Shown here piece after piece: positions 51,119-61,543 of a stretch of 64,000 nucleotides of DNA. The stretch is from Burkholderia cenocepacia (GTDB taxonomy: Bacteria; Pseudomonadota; Gammaproteobacteria; Burkholderiales; Burkholderiaceae). A program made the translations under genes and the position numbers. The notes beneath the pieces were generated by a model, which was given only the letters and a program-made list of their open reading frames with translations, was not told the DNA's origin and made no database searches. The stretch lies in the NCBI RefSeq assembly GCF_014211915.1, contig NZ_CP060041.1, positions 372,001 to 436,000 on the forward strand, in the 5' to 3' direction. Positions within the stretch are counted from its first letter, which is position 1. Every line of letters begins with the position of its first letter.

Positions 51119-52190
51119 GGTGTTCCTGATCCTCGTGCGCAACGAGCTGCTCGGCTATCTGCGCAGCCGCTCGTCGCTGTTCTGGACGCTCGTGTTTCCA
51201 GTGTTCCTGCTGAGCGTGATGCTGTTCGCGTTCGGCGGCTCGGGCTCGCTCGGCACGGCCGACATCGCGTTCGACGTGCCCGGCGGCGCGACGCCGTACA
51301 ACCAGGCGTGCAAGGCGGAGATCGTCGCCAGCATGTCGCACAGCGACACGGTGAAGGCGACCTTCGGCGGCCGCGGCACGCCGGCCGAGCGCGTGACCGT
51401 CGTGCTCGGCGCCGACGAGCGCACGCCGGCGACGATCCGCTACGACTTCAACGGCTCGCTCGCGGTGAAGGCGGCGTCGCGGGTCGTCGAGATCGCGCTC
51501 GCACGCTGCGCCGCGCAGCGGCTCGGACTGCCGGCCGCGCAGGCACGCTTCGAGAATGCCGCGCCCACGCGCCGCCCGTTCGACTATGGCGCGTTCTTCG
51601 CGACCGGCATCCTCGTGATGGCGTTCATGGCGATCGGCCTCAACTCGACGACCACCGCGATCGCGGCGCTGCGCGAGCGCAATACGTTCAAGCTGTACGT
51701 GTGCTTCCCGGTCTCGCGCGGCGTGTTCCTCGCCGCGCTGATCGTCGCGCGGATGGCGATGATGGCGCTGTCGGCGCTCGTGCTGCTGACGGTCGCGCGC
51801 GTCGCGTTCGGCATCGCGCTGCCGATCGCGACGCCGGACGGGCTGCGCGCGTTGCCGATCGTGCTGCTCGGCGCGGCGATGGTGCTGAGCATCGGCGTGC
51901 TGCTGGCCAGCCGCACCCGCTCGCTCGCGGCCGCCGAACTCGCGTGCAACGTCACCTACTACCCGCTGCTGTTCTTCAGCGACCTGACGATCCCGATGCA
52001 CGATGCGCCCGCGTGGCTGAAGGCCGGGCTCGCGTTCCTGCCGACCAACCAGTTCGCCGTCGCGCTGCGCGGCGCGCTGGTCGACGGCGCGCCGTACGCG
52101 CAGCTCGCGCCGCAACTGCTCGGCATGACCGCGTGCACCGCGCTGTTCCTGTTCGCCGCCGCGCGGCTGTTCCGCTGGCACGACGCCTGA
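51111..52190 (+). CDS. ABC-2 type exporter permease
   Basis: A 359-residue membrane protein. The first span is at about 20-43. A ~130-residue extracytoplasmic loop follows, then five spans from ~160 onwards, the ABC-2 (NodJ/YhgE-like) topology. The cytoplasmic coupling segment ALRERNTFKLYVCFPVSRGVFLAALI and the ALRGALVDG end loop are typical. It overlaps the ATPase gene. Bacterial ABC-2 pairs at the end of biosynthetic clusters usually export the product. Confidence 0.88.
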   Translation: MTKVFLILVRNELLGYLRSRSSLFWTLVFPVFLLSVMLFAFGGSGSLGTADIAFDVPGGATPYNQACKAEIVASMSHSDTVKATFGGRGTPAERVTVVLGADERTPATIRYDFNGSLAVKAASRVVEIALARCAAQRLGLPAAQARFENAAPTRRPFDYGAFFATGILVMAFMAIGLNSTTTAIAALRERNTFKLYVCFPVSRGVFLAALIVARMAMMALSALVLLTVARVAFGIALPIATPDGLRALPIVLLGAAMVLSIGVLLASRTRSLAAAELACNVTYYPLLFFSDLTIPMHDAPAWLKAGLAFLPTNQFAVALRGALVDGAPYAQLAPQLLGMTACTALFLFAAARLFRWHDA

Positions 52191-52226
52191 CGCGTCGCCC
52201 CGCTGTTTCGACGAAGGAGAGACACG

Positions 52227-52769
52227 ATGAAATCGAACCATCCCATAACCGACTACCTGCTGCACGCGAGCAACTTCCTGCCGGCGATCGTGTTCCTGTT
52301 CTACGGCCGGCTCGGCCCCGAGCAGCCGGACCTGCGCTGGACCCACGCGTTCCTGATCGGCGGCGTGCTCGCACTCGTGCACGGCGCGTGGCTGATGCGC
52401 CGCGCGGAGCGCAACAGCATCGCGCTCGGCGTCGACCTGTTCCTCGTGATCGGCGCGGTGCTCGCGCTCGTCTCGCCGACAGGTAGCCGTCTGTGGGGCG
52501 AGGAACTCGGGCCGGCGGCGATGCTCGTCTGCGTGCTGGTGGTCGGCATCGTGCATACCGCGTGGTCGGACGGCGGCTTCGTCGACGGCACGTTCGTCGA
52601 CCACGCGCGTACACGGTCGCTGTCGCTCGTGCTGCTCGCCGTCACCGTCGTCGCGCTCGCGGTGTCGATCGCGATGCGCCACAGCCCGCTGTGGGGCGGC
52701 GTCGTGCCGCTGATCGCGCTGGTCGTCGTGCGCGGCCGGCTGCGCAAGCAGCTCGCGCGGGCCAGCTGA
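52227..52769 (+). CDS. Six-span inner-membrane protein of unknown function
   Basis: A 180-residue hydrophobic protein. Spans are at about 12-27, 40-57, 66-82, 95-110, 131-150 and 155-172, with short polar loops (GPEQPDLRW, DGGFVDGTFVDHARTR). A good GAAGGAGA site precedes the ATG. No family recognised. It could assist the exporter, act as a carotenoid-synthase-like or DUF-type membrane enzyme, or protect the membrane. Ends 2 bases before the FAD oxidase gene. Confidence 0.68.
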   Translation: MKSNHPITDYLLHASNFLPAIVFLFYGRLGPEQPDLRWTHAFLIGGVLALVHGAWLMRRAERNSIALGVDLFLVIGAVLALVSPTGSRLWGEELGPAAMLVCVLVVGIVHTAWSDGGFVDGTFVDHARTRSLSLVLLAVTVVALAVSIAMRHSPLWGGVVPLIALVVVRGRLRKQLARAS

Positions 52770-52771
52770 CG

Positions 52772-54190
52772 ATGAACGCGCTGCCCGCCCCCGCGGCACA
52801 CGCCGCGCAACGGCACGCGCTCGCCGCGGCACTCGGCGACGGCTGGCTCGAAGGCGCGGCCTGCGAGCCGTATGCGACCGACGTCGTGCAGCACGGCGGC
52901 GTGCCGCTCGGCGTCGCGCGACCGGCTTCGACCGCCGACGTGCGTGCGCTGGCACGCGTCGCCGTCGCGCACCGGATCATGCTCGTCGCCCAGGGCGCGC
53001 GCACCGGGCTCGTCGGCGCGGCCGTGCCCGATCGCAGCGGCACGCAATGCGTGGTGTCGTTCGAGCGGATGCGCACCGTGCGCGCGTTCGATCCGGCCAA
53101 TCGCAGCATCACGGTCGAGGCCGGCGTACGGCTGTCCGACATCAACCGTCTGGCGGGCGAAGCGGGGCTCTGCGTGCCGATCGATCTCGGCAGCGATCCG
53201 GCCGCCGGCGGCCTCGTCGGCGCGAACGCGGGCGGCAGCCGCCTGATCAAGTACGGCGACGTGCGCCGTCACGTGCTCGGCGTCGAAGTGGTGCTTGCGG
53301 ATGAAGCCGGCACCGTGATCGACGCGCTCGCGCCGCTGCGCAAGCGCAACGCGGGCTTCGACGTTGCGCAGTGCTTCATCGGCGCGAATGGCGCGAACGG
53401 CCTCGTCACCGCCGTGTCGTTCGCGCTCGCGCCGCTCGAACGGTCGTCGTGCGCGGCGTTCGTCGCGTTCGCGTCGTACGATGCGGCGCTCGCCGGCCTG
53501 CTCGCGTTCGAGCGCGCATTCGGCGAGTTGCTGTCGGCATTCGAGTTCATGTCGGCGGCGGCGGTCGGCTGTGTCGCCGCCGCGTTTCCGACATTGCGCG
53601 TGCCGTTCGAGACCGACGCTGCCGCGTGCTACGCGCTCGTCGAAATCGCGACCGGCATGCCGGGGCTCGATGCGTTGCTCGAGGAACGCACCGTCGCGAC
53701 GCTCGACGCCCTGGCGAACGAACGCGTCGTGCTCGACGCGGCGTGCGCGCCGGCGGAACGGTTCTGGCGGATTCGCGACGCGCTGCCGGCCGCGGTCGCG
53801 CAGGACGGCCTGCCGCTGTCGTTCGACGTGTCGTTTCCGCGCGGCGCGCTGGCCGGATTCGTCGCCGCCGCCGAGCAGTGGCTCGCCGCCGCGCATCCGG
53901 CGCTGCGCTGTCATGCGTTCGGCCATTTCGGCGACGGCGGCTGCCATCTCGTCGTGTCGATTCCGCATGCCGAGGCAGCACGCTACGGCGCGCTGCAGCA
54001 GGTGGCGCTGCGCGGCGCGCTGTACGACCGCGTCGTACAGGCAGGCGGCTGCTTCAGCGCGGAACACGGCGTCGGGCCGGTCAATATCGCGTACTACCGC
54101 AAGCACGTGCCGGCCGCGCAACGGCAACTCGCCGGCGCCGTCCAGCACGCGATCGATCCGCTCGGCTTGATCGGGCGGGTCCGTTACTGA
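52772..54190 (+). CDS. afcF: FAD-linked oxidase (GlcD / D-2-hydroxyacid dehydrogenase type)
   Basis: A 472-residue flavoenzyme. The PCMH-type FAD domain (~residues 45-225) has ARPASTADVRALARVAVAH, QGARTGLVGAAVP and the SDPAAGGLVGANAGGSRLIKYGDVRRHVLGVEVV core. The C-terminal FAD-oxidase domain ends with HAFGHFGDGGCHLVV and FSAEHGVGPVNIAYY, the metal/active-site motifs of the D-lactate/D-2-hydroxyglutarate group. It would oxidise a 2-hydroxy acid or similar. It is the last enzyme gene of the operon. The symbol reflects memory that afcF is a FAD-dependent oxidoreductase of the ShvR-regulated region. Confidence 0.85.
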   Translation: MNALPAPAAHAAQRHALAAALGDGWLEGAACEPYATDVVQHGGVPLGVARPASTADVRALARVAVAHRIMLVAQGARTGLVGAAVPDRSGTQCVVSFERMRTVRAFDPANRSITVEAGVRLSDINRLAGEAGLCVPIDLGSDPAAGGLVGANAGGSRLIKYGDVRRHVLGVEVVLADEAGTVIDALAPLRKRNAGFDVAQCFIGANGANGLVTAVSFALAPLERSSCAAFVAFASYDAALAGLLAFERAFGELLSAFEFMSAAAVGCVAAAFPTLRVPFETDAAACYALVEIATGMPGLDALLEERTVATLDALANERVVLDAACAPAERFWRIRDALPAAVAQDGLPLSFDVSFPRGALAGFVAAAEQWLAAAHPALRCHAFGHFGDGGCHLVVSIPHAEAARYGALQQVALRGALYDRVVQAGGCFSAEHGVGPVNIAYYRKHVPAAQRQLAGAVQHAIDPLGLIGRVRY

Positions 54191-54222
54191 TGCACCGTTT
54201 CGACACCCCAAGGAAAATTCGC

Positions 54223-54474
54223 ATGATGTCGCCACACCCGCCCAGCCCCGCCGTCACCGCCGAGCCGGACGACGATTCATCGTCGGCGGGCATTCCCGCG
54301 CTGCCTGACTCCGGCGCAATGGTCAACGTGCGCGGCGTCGCGCATGTCATTGAATTGCCGCCGCGTGACCACGCGCGGCCGGCGCTGTGGCGCGAGCTTG
54401 CGCACTGGCGCAACGATCGGTCGGCTGATGACGCATCGGGCGGCGACGCCGTACCGGACGCGCCGCGGGGTTAG
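54223..54474 (+). CDS. Small acidic protein closing the cluster
   Basis: An 83-residue protein; AAGGAA lies 7 bases before the first of two tandem ATGs. Pro/Ser-rich start, acidic DDDSSSAG stretch, then VNVRGVAHVIELPPRDHARPALWRELAHWR, which looks folded. An in-frame ATG at 54190 overlaps the upstream TGA but lacks a ribosome site. No family recognised. It ends 25 bases before the convergent lactonase-like gene and could be a regulatory or assembly factor. Confidence 0.55.
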   Translation: MMSPHPPSPAVTAEPDDDSSSAGIPALPDSGAMVNVRGVAHVIELPPRDHARPALWRELAHWRNDRSADDASGGDAVPDAPRG

Positions 54475-54499
54475 GCGAACGTTCGCGCCGCACGCCGAA

Positions 54500-55591
54500 T
54501 CAGTTCGTCCCGTCGTACGTGACGATCTCGATCCAGTTCGCGCCCTTGCCGACCGGATACTTGCCGATCGCGTCGAGATGCCCGGTGTGGCCGTCGATCC
54601 GGTACACGGCCAGCGTCGGCGACAGCTGCCCCGCCGCGAGCAGATACTTGCCCGACGGATCGATCGCAAAACCGCGCGGCTGCTGTTCGGTCGCGAACGT
54701 GCCGATCCGCACGAGCCTGCCCGATGTCGCGTCGACGCGATACCCGGCGAGCGTGCTCGACGTGCGCTCCGATGCGTACAGGAAACGCCCGTCCGGCGTC
54801 AGATGGAGATCGGCGCCCCATGGCTTGTCGCCGTGAAAATCGGGCGGCAGGATCGACACGGTCTGGATCGGGCGCGCATCGGCGCCGCCGTGCGACAGCG
54901 CGAGCACGTGCAGCTTGCCGTCGAGTTCGTCGATCAGGTACGCGAAGCGGCCGTTCGACGAGAACACGAAATGGCGCGGGCCCGACTTGTCGGGCAGCCG
55001 GTACGCGGGCGTCGTGTCGTCGGTCAGCATTCCCGTCGACGCATCGAACGGCAAGCGCAACCACGCATCCGCGCCGAGCACCGACGCGAACGCGTAGCGG
55101 CCGTCCGGCGACTGGCGGATCGCGTGCGCCATCGGGCCGGTCTTCACCGTCTGCCGCACGTCGCCCGCGACGCCGTCCGCGCCGATCCGGTTCACCGCGA
55201 GCAGGTTGCCGCCATACGACGCCGAGAACAGGTAGCGGCCCGACGCATCGGTCGACACGTACGCCATGCTGTCCGCGAGCGGCGCGCGGCCCAGCTCGAT
55301 CAGCCGCCCGTCGAGCGGATTGATCGCGAAGCTGACGACGCGATACGGCGTCGAACGCAATGCCGCGTACAGGCGCCGATGATCGGGCGACAACGCCATC
55401 GGCATCACGGTGCCGTCGACCGGCACGGTTTCGATCGCGGTCAGCGCACCGTTCGCCGTGTCGACGCTGAACACCGAGATATCGCGGCTGTCGCTGTTCG
55501 ACACGTACGCATACGTCGCCGCGTGCGCGAGCGAGGCCGCCATCGTCAACGCAGCCGCCGCCACGGCGCGCCGCAGGAGAGTCGTTTTCAT
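54500..55591 (-). CDS. Secreted 6-phosphogluconolactonase-like (YbhE-type) beta-propeller
   Basis: A 363-residue seven-bladed propeller of the lactonase (PF10282) family. Signal peptide MKTTLLRRAVAAAALTMAASLAHA; repeated blade motifs such as YVSNSDSRDISVFSVD, MALSPDHRRLYAA, VSTDASGRYLFSASY and LTPDGRFLYASERTSSTLAGYRVD. The periplasmic location differs from cytosolic Pgl. It lies 99 bp downstream of the TRAP transporter operon on the same strand, so it may hydrolyse a sugar lactone to the acid that the transporter takes up. Confidence 0.85.
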   Translation of the reverse strand: MKTTLLRRAVAAAALTMAASLAHAATYAYVSNSDSRDISVFSVDTANGALTAIETVPVDGTVMPMALSPDHRRLYAALRSTPYRVVSFAINPLDGRLIELGRAPLADSMAYVSTDASGRYLFSASYGGNLLAVNRIGADGVAGDVRQTVKTGPMAHAIRQSPDGRYAFASVLGADAWLRLPFDASTGMLTDDTTPAYRLPDKSGPRHFVFSSNGRFAYLIDELDGKLHVLALSHGGADARPIQTVSILPPDFHGDKPWGADLHLTPDGRFLYASERTSSTLAGYRVDATSGRLVRIGTFATEQQPRGFAIDPSGKYLLAAGQLSPTLAVYRIDGHTGHLDAIGKYPVGKGANWIEIVTYDGTN

Positions 55592-55690
55592 CGAAGTGCC
55601 GTGAAGTGAAGAAAGGGAACCGCGCATGCAACCGCGGCGCCGGACCACCTCGGTCGTCCGGCGCCGCGACGGGCGAAACGCGCGACGCAA

Positions 55691-57043
55691 TCAGAACACC
55701 GCGTGCCCGCTGATCAGGCTCGGCAGCCACGTCGAGAAGAACGGCATGTACGTGACGATGTTGATCGCACTGAAGATCGCGAGGTAGTACGGCCACGCCA
55801 TCTTCGTCGTCTCGCCGATCGACACGTTGCCGATCGCGCAGCCGACGAACTGCACCGACCCGATCGGCGGGTGCACGAGGCCGAGCGAGCAGTTCAGCAG
55901 CAGCATGATCCCGAACTGCACCGGCCCGACGCCGCACGCCATCGCGATCGGCAGGAACAGCGGCGTCGTGATCAGGATGTGCGCGGCCATGTCGACGAAC
56001 GTGCCGAGGAACACCTGGATGATGTTGATGTACAGCAGCATCAGCCACGGCGCCGCGGTCGACTGCTTCAGCAGCCCTTCGATCGCATCCGGAATCTCCA
56101 GGTACGACATCTGGAAGCGCAGCATGTTGGACACCGCGATCAGCAGCAGCACGACGCCCGTCGTGCGTGCCGCATGCGACAGCGCGCGGCGCAGCTTCTC
56201 GGCCGTCAGCGTCCGGTAGACCACCGCGGTCAGCACCAGCGAGTACACGACGGCGATCGCGGCCGCTTCGGTCGCGGTGGCGATGCCCTTCGCGACGCAC
56301 ACCAGGATGATCGCGATCACCATCAGCCCCGGCACCGCGCCGACGAAGCTGCGCAGCACCGCATACCAGCCGGGAAACCGCGGCAGCGCGGACGAGCCGT
56401 CCTCGCGGCGCGGATAGCCGTGACGCACGGCCTGCCAGTACGCGGCGGCGAGCACGAAGCCCATCACCCACAACACCGGCAGGAGCCCCGAGAACAGCAG
56501 GTCGCCGATCGACACGCCGCTCACCGGCTGGCCGTGCAGCATCCCGGTGATGCCCTGCGCGGCGAACGCGTAGATGATCATGTTGGTCGACGTCGGCATC
56601 AGCGCGCCGGCGAGCGACGCATGCGTCGTCACGTTGACCGCGTACGCGGCGCTGTAGCCTTCGCGCTTCATCAGCGGAATCACCACGCCGCCCATCGCCG
56701 ACGTATCGGCGGTCGGCGAGCCCGACACGCCGCCGAACAGCGTGCACGCGACGACGTTCGCCATCCCGAGGCCGCCGCGGAAGTGGCCGACGGTCGCCTG
56801 CGCGAAGCGCAGGATGCGGTCGGCGATGCCGCCATGCAGCATCAGTTCGCCGGAGAAGATGAAGAACGGCACCGCGAGGAACGAGAACGCGTTCATCCCC
56901 GAGATCATCGCCTGCATCGCGGTCGCGATCGGCAGGCCTTCGACCATGTAGGTCAGCACGCACGCAATGCCGAGCGCGAACGACACGGGCACGCCGAGCA
57001 CGAGAAATATCAGAAAACTGACGGACAGGATCGCGAGTTCCAT
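55691..57043 (-). CDS. dctM: TRAP transporter large permease (DctM)
   Basis: A 450-residue, ~12-span TRAP large subunit (ion transporter superfamily). The signature is LGVPVSFALGIACVLTYMVEGLP at the start and GGVSGSPTADTSAMGGVVIPLMKREGY (~105-130), the paired substrate/sodium clamshell loop. Order dctP-dctQ-dctM on one strand with gaps of -4 and +4 bases marks one operon. It moves the solute from the DctP protein using Na+. Confidence 0.93.
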   Translation of the reverse strand: MELAILSVSFLIFLVLGVPVSFALGIACVLTYMVEGLPIATAMQAMISGMNAFSFLAVPFFIFSGELMLHGGIADRILRFAQATVGHFRGGLGMANVVACTLFGGVSGSPTADTSAMGGVVIPLMKREGYSAAYAVNVTTHASLAGALMPTSTNMIIYAFAAQGITGMLHGQPVSGVSIGDLLFSGLLPVLWVMGFVLAAAYWQAVRHGYPRREDGSSALPRFPGWYAVLRSFVGAVPGLMVIAIILVCVAKGIATATEAAAIAVVYSLVLTAVVYRTLTAEKLRRALSHAARTTGVVLLLIAVSNMLRFQMSYLEIPDAIEGLLKQSTAAPWLMLLYINIIQVFLGTFVDMAAHILITTPLFLPIAMACGVGPVQFGIMLLLNCSLGLVHPPIGSVQFVGCAIGNVSIGETTKMAWPYYLAIFSAINIVTYMPFFSTWLPSLISGHAVF

Positions 57044-57047
57044 GGCG

Positions 57048-58736
<1,689 letters not shown>

Positions 58737-59168
58737 TTTAACTCACTTGGTGCATACCCCTATAACCCATGCCAGAAAGGTTTGTTGGCAGAAATCGAGG
58801 AAGTGCATTCTCCATTTTCGCATTTTTTCGCGAAACGTTTTCCGGAAACGGATCAGCATGCGAACTGGACGCCGGCGCGGCAGCTTCCGGACAGCCAGTG
58901 GCATTTCCGTCGCTTCGCTTGCAGATGTTGTAGGATGACTGACCAGAAAATTGCCACGTCGCCTTGTTGTCCCACGCGCTTGAACCGGCCAGCGTGCTCG
59001 GCTTGCAGCAAGGCGGTCGTCGACTATTTTCCGGATATCGACCAGTGGCAGCCGTTCGGGTCGACGTGGGCGCTGTAGCGCGCGGTCGTTCCGTCGTCAT
59101 CGCGCGTGCCGCCTGGCAGGCACGTCCGATGCGCGCCGCGACATCATGCAACGCACAAGGAGCCCGTG

Positions 59169-59363
59169 ATGTCGACCACGAAGCCATCAGCGCCCCCCGA
59201 CCCGGCTACCCCGCCGAACGCCGGCGACGAAGGCCCCGCAGGCGCGCCGGGTATCGGCGAGGACACGTGCCGCGTCTGCCGCGGCACCGGCAGGGTGGAG
59301 GGCCAGCCCTGCACCGTCTGCGGCGGGACCGGCAAGATACTGCAGGGAATCGGCGGCGGATAG
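59169..59363 (+). CDS. Small CxxCxGxG (DnaJ-type zinc finger) protein
   Basis: A 64-residue protein with a Pro/Ala-rich N-half, then two CxxC knuckles, DTCRVCRGTGRVEGQPCTVCGGTGKILQGIGGG (residues ~33-64). These are the two halves of a DnaJ-like zinc finger and would bind one Zn. AAGGAG lies 8 bases before the ATG at 59169. Similar short proteins are common in Burkholderia, with unknown role; a chaperone-like or redox metal site is possible. Convergent with the LuxR gene. Confidence 0.75.
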   Translation: MSTTKPSAPPDPATPPNAGDEGPAGAPGIGEDTCRVCRGTGRVEGQPCTVCGGTGKILQGIGGG

Positions 59364-59398
59364 GTAAAAAGGCCGCCGCGCCGGCGCGCGTCGCGCGC

Positions 59399-60490
59399 TC
59401 AGGTCTGCATGACCAGCGACGTCAGTTGCGCGGCGCGCGCCACGTCCGTCTTCGTGTAGATCGACTTGATCTGCGCGCGGACCGTGCCGATCGACACGCC
59501 GCGCAGCGCCGCGCACTCCTGCGGCGAGCGTCCGTCGCAGCACAGCAGCACGGCCAGCTCGGCTTCCGCCGACGACAACCCGTAGAACACCCGCAAGCGT
59601 TGCGCACGCGCCGACGGCGCACGCAGGTCCGCGGCGGTCATCAGCGCCGCGACGCCGGGCCGTTCGCGCGCGAGGCGCGACTGTTCGGGAACGGGGATCA
59701 GCGCAAGCGGCAGCGGCTCGCCCGTCGTACGCCGCAGCAATAACCCGCCGCGCGCGAACGCGTACCGCCATTGCGTGTCATCGACGCAGCCTTCCGGCGC
59801 GAAACGGCCGTTGACGATCCGCAGCGCCGGTTCGGCGGCGATCAGCTGATCGGCCGCGCGGTTCGTATAGCGCAGTTCGCGCCGCGGGCCGAGCAGGAAC
59901 ACGGGCACCGGCACCGCATCGAGCGCCGACTCCGCAGCAGCCACGCGCGCTTCGAGTTCGCCGATGCGCGCATGGATGCGCAGCGCGCGACTGATGTGGC
60001 CGCCCATGATTTCGATGGTGCGGCGCTGCGCGTCGGACAACCCGTGCGATTCCGGGCCGCTCTGTACGCTGAGGAAAGCGCCGGCGCCCTCGCCGCGATG
60101 GATGTACAGGCCCGAGATGCCGCCGAGCCCGAACGGATGCATGAATTCCCGATAGAACACGCCATGTGTACGCTGCCGCACCGACAGGTGCTTGACGTCC
60201 TCGAACCAGCGCCCTGCCGGCCAGTCGGCGGCGACCGGCACGACCGGGTCGTACGGGTAGAACTCGGTGTTGTAGCGGTGGTGGCATGCGGCGACCCATG
60301 ACGGATCGTCGCCGGCTGCCCGCTCGATTGCCGGCATCCGCGCCGCGTCGTCGAACGACAGCAGCGTGGCCATGCGCGTGCCGACCGTCAGACGCAGCCC
60401 GTCCAGCACCGCTTCCCATCGTTGATCGCCCAGTGCCGCAGCGTAGACGTCATCGATCCATGCCGAGGGAATCAATCCGTTCATCTGCAT
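59399..60490 (-). CDS. LuxR-family transcriptional regulator
   Basis: A 363-residue regulator. The N-terminal two-thirds look like a PAS/GAF-type sensor (GGISGLYIHRGEGAGAFLSVQSG, then VPVFLLGPRRELRYTNRAADQLI, a PAS core). The C-terminal ~65 residues are the LuxR HTH: LSSAEAELAVLLCCDGRSPQECAALRGVSIGTVRAQIKSIYTKTDVARAAQLTSLV. No acyl-homoserine-lactone domain is recognised, so it is not an obvious quorum-sensing receptor. It is monocistronic; its target could be the divergent or neighbouring genes. Signal unknown. Confidence 0.85.
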   Translation of the reverse strand: MQMNGLIPSAWIDDVYAAALGDQRWEAVLDGLRLTVGTRMATLLSFDDAARMPAIERAAGDDPSWVAACHHRYNTEFYPYDPVVPVAADWPAGRWFEDVKHLSVRQRTHGVFYREFMHPFGLGGISGLYIHRGEGAGAFLSVQSGPESHGLSDAQRRTIEIMGGHISRALRIHARIGELEARVAAAESALDAVPVPVFLLGPRRELRYTNRAADQLIAAEPALRIVNGRFAPEGCVDDTQWRYAFARGGLLLRRTTGEPLPLALIPVPEQSRLARERPGVAALMTAADLRAPSARAQRLRVFYGLSSAEAELAVLLCCDGRSPQECAALRGVSIGTVRAQIKSIYTKTDVARAAQLTSLVMQT

Positions 60491-60784
60491 CTGGCCACCC
60501 CGCGCCGTGCGTTTTTGTCGAACGCCGTTCGGGCATCTTACTCAATCGGTCTGATTGTTCAAATTGCCGATGCGGATTTGGCCGAAATACCACGTTTGTC
60601 ACCGTTTCTCGTCAGACGTAATGGTGGTTTTTGACGCGGCGGGCGTGGAATCGGTGGCGATGCAGACGGCCGATGGCGGCCTGCGGCGCGGGTCGCGCGG
60701 GACGAAATCTTGTCGCGAGTGGAGGCGTGCGAGGCCGGATGCGATGCAATGGAACGCGGTTCGGCACCCGGCCCGACGATGCAC

Positions 60785-61036
60785 TTACTTCATCGCCACG
60801 AACCGCGCTTCCATCTCGTCGATCTTCGCGAGCACGGCTTCGCTCAGCTTTCTGACGTGACGCGGCACGTCGGGCGTGGACAGCAGTTCCTCGATACGCC
60901 CGCGCCAGTAACTCGGATGCCTGACGCGCGCCGCGCCCGACATCGACACGTCGTCGATGTCCGTCTCGCTGTCCAGCAGCGCCACCATGCGCTGGATATG
61001 GGAGAGCTCTCGTTCCACATAGTCTCGTGCGAGCAT
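60785..61036 (-). CDS. Small helical protein
   Basis: An 83-residue protein, almost all helix by eye (ARDYVERELSHIQRMVALLDSETDID and LSEAVLAKIDEMEARFVAMK), Arg/Glu-rich, no membrane segment. An upstream in-frame extension to 61114 has poor codon usage and is not favoured; ATG 61036 is chosen, although its ribosome site is weak. I do not recognise the family. Confidence 0.5.
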   Translation of the reverse strand: MLARDYVERELSHIQRMVALLDSETDIDDVSMSGAARVRHPSYWRGRIEELLSTPDVPRHVRKLSEAVLAKIDEMEARFVAMK

Positions 61037-61268
61037 ATTGATTGAAATTCCCCGAAATACGACATCAGGCCTTCCGTCATCAACGCGTCGTCGACCGCGG
61101 CGCCAACGACGCACCGCGGACGTTGCGCATCAGCGTACGCGACGACCGTGTCAACCGACTGTGCGGACGCTCACGGCGATCGACACGCAACGGCAGGCCT
61201 GTTCGATTGTTCTGGTGATATCCGGTCCCCGGCGCCTTGTAGACCATCGTAGGCGTACCGCTCGGCGA

Positions 61269-61294
61269 CGGCATCCCCAAAAGTGGGGATGCCG
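61269..61294. promoter_or_regulatory. Hairpin/inverted repeat CGGCATCCCCA-AAAG-TGGGGATGCCG
   Basis: Perfect 11-bp arms around a 4-nt spacer. It could be a terminator for leftward or rightward read-through (no U-tract) or a protein site, 250 bp upstream of the reductase start. Confidence 0.5.
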
Positions 61295-61312
61295 GCCGAT
61301 ATGGGCGAGGAA

Positions 61313-61328
61313 TCGTTGCCGGCAACGA
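61313..61328. promoter_or_regulatory. 16-bp palindrome TCGTTGCCGGCAACGA
   Basis: Fully symmetric without spacer, 18 bp after the hairpin and 215 bp before the reductase start. A dimeric repressor operator is likely; neither the AraC nor the LuxR gene here is an obvious cognate. Confidence 0.5.
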
Positions 61329-61543
61329 CGAGGGCGAAAAACGCAAGCGGGCGCGACGGCGCGACGGACCATTGTTGTCCGGCAATACGATGGCGACGAT
61401 TCCGGCGCTCCGCTCACTTTCACCTCCGACGAATCGGCCGTCGTGCCTGTCGCCCCCTGCATGTCGATTGGCGCGCTTTGCGAGTGAAGTGGCGTGCAAA
61501 AGGCGGCATCATGGCGCATCACTTCTGCAACGGAATCCCGCCC

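Larger units (their letters stand above)
61037..61543. other. 507-bp control region before the reductase-AraC operon
   Basis: No gene supported. It holds an 11-bp-stem hairpin (61269-61294) and a 16-bp palindrome (61313-61328), listed separately. It is upstream of both the leftward small helical gene and the rightward reductase gene. Confidence 0.55.

Noticed and set aside
28479..54474. Cepacin/caryoynencin-type polyyne cluster
   Set aside because: FAAL, ACP and desaturase are shared, but the several tandem desaturases, thioesterase and rubredoxin typical of polyyne clusters are absent.
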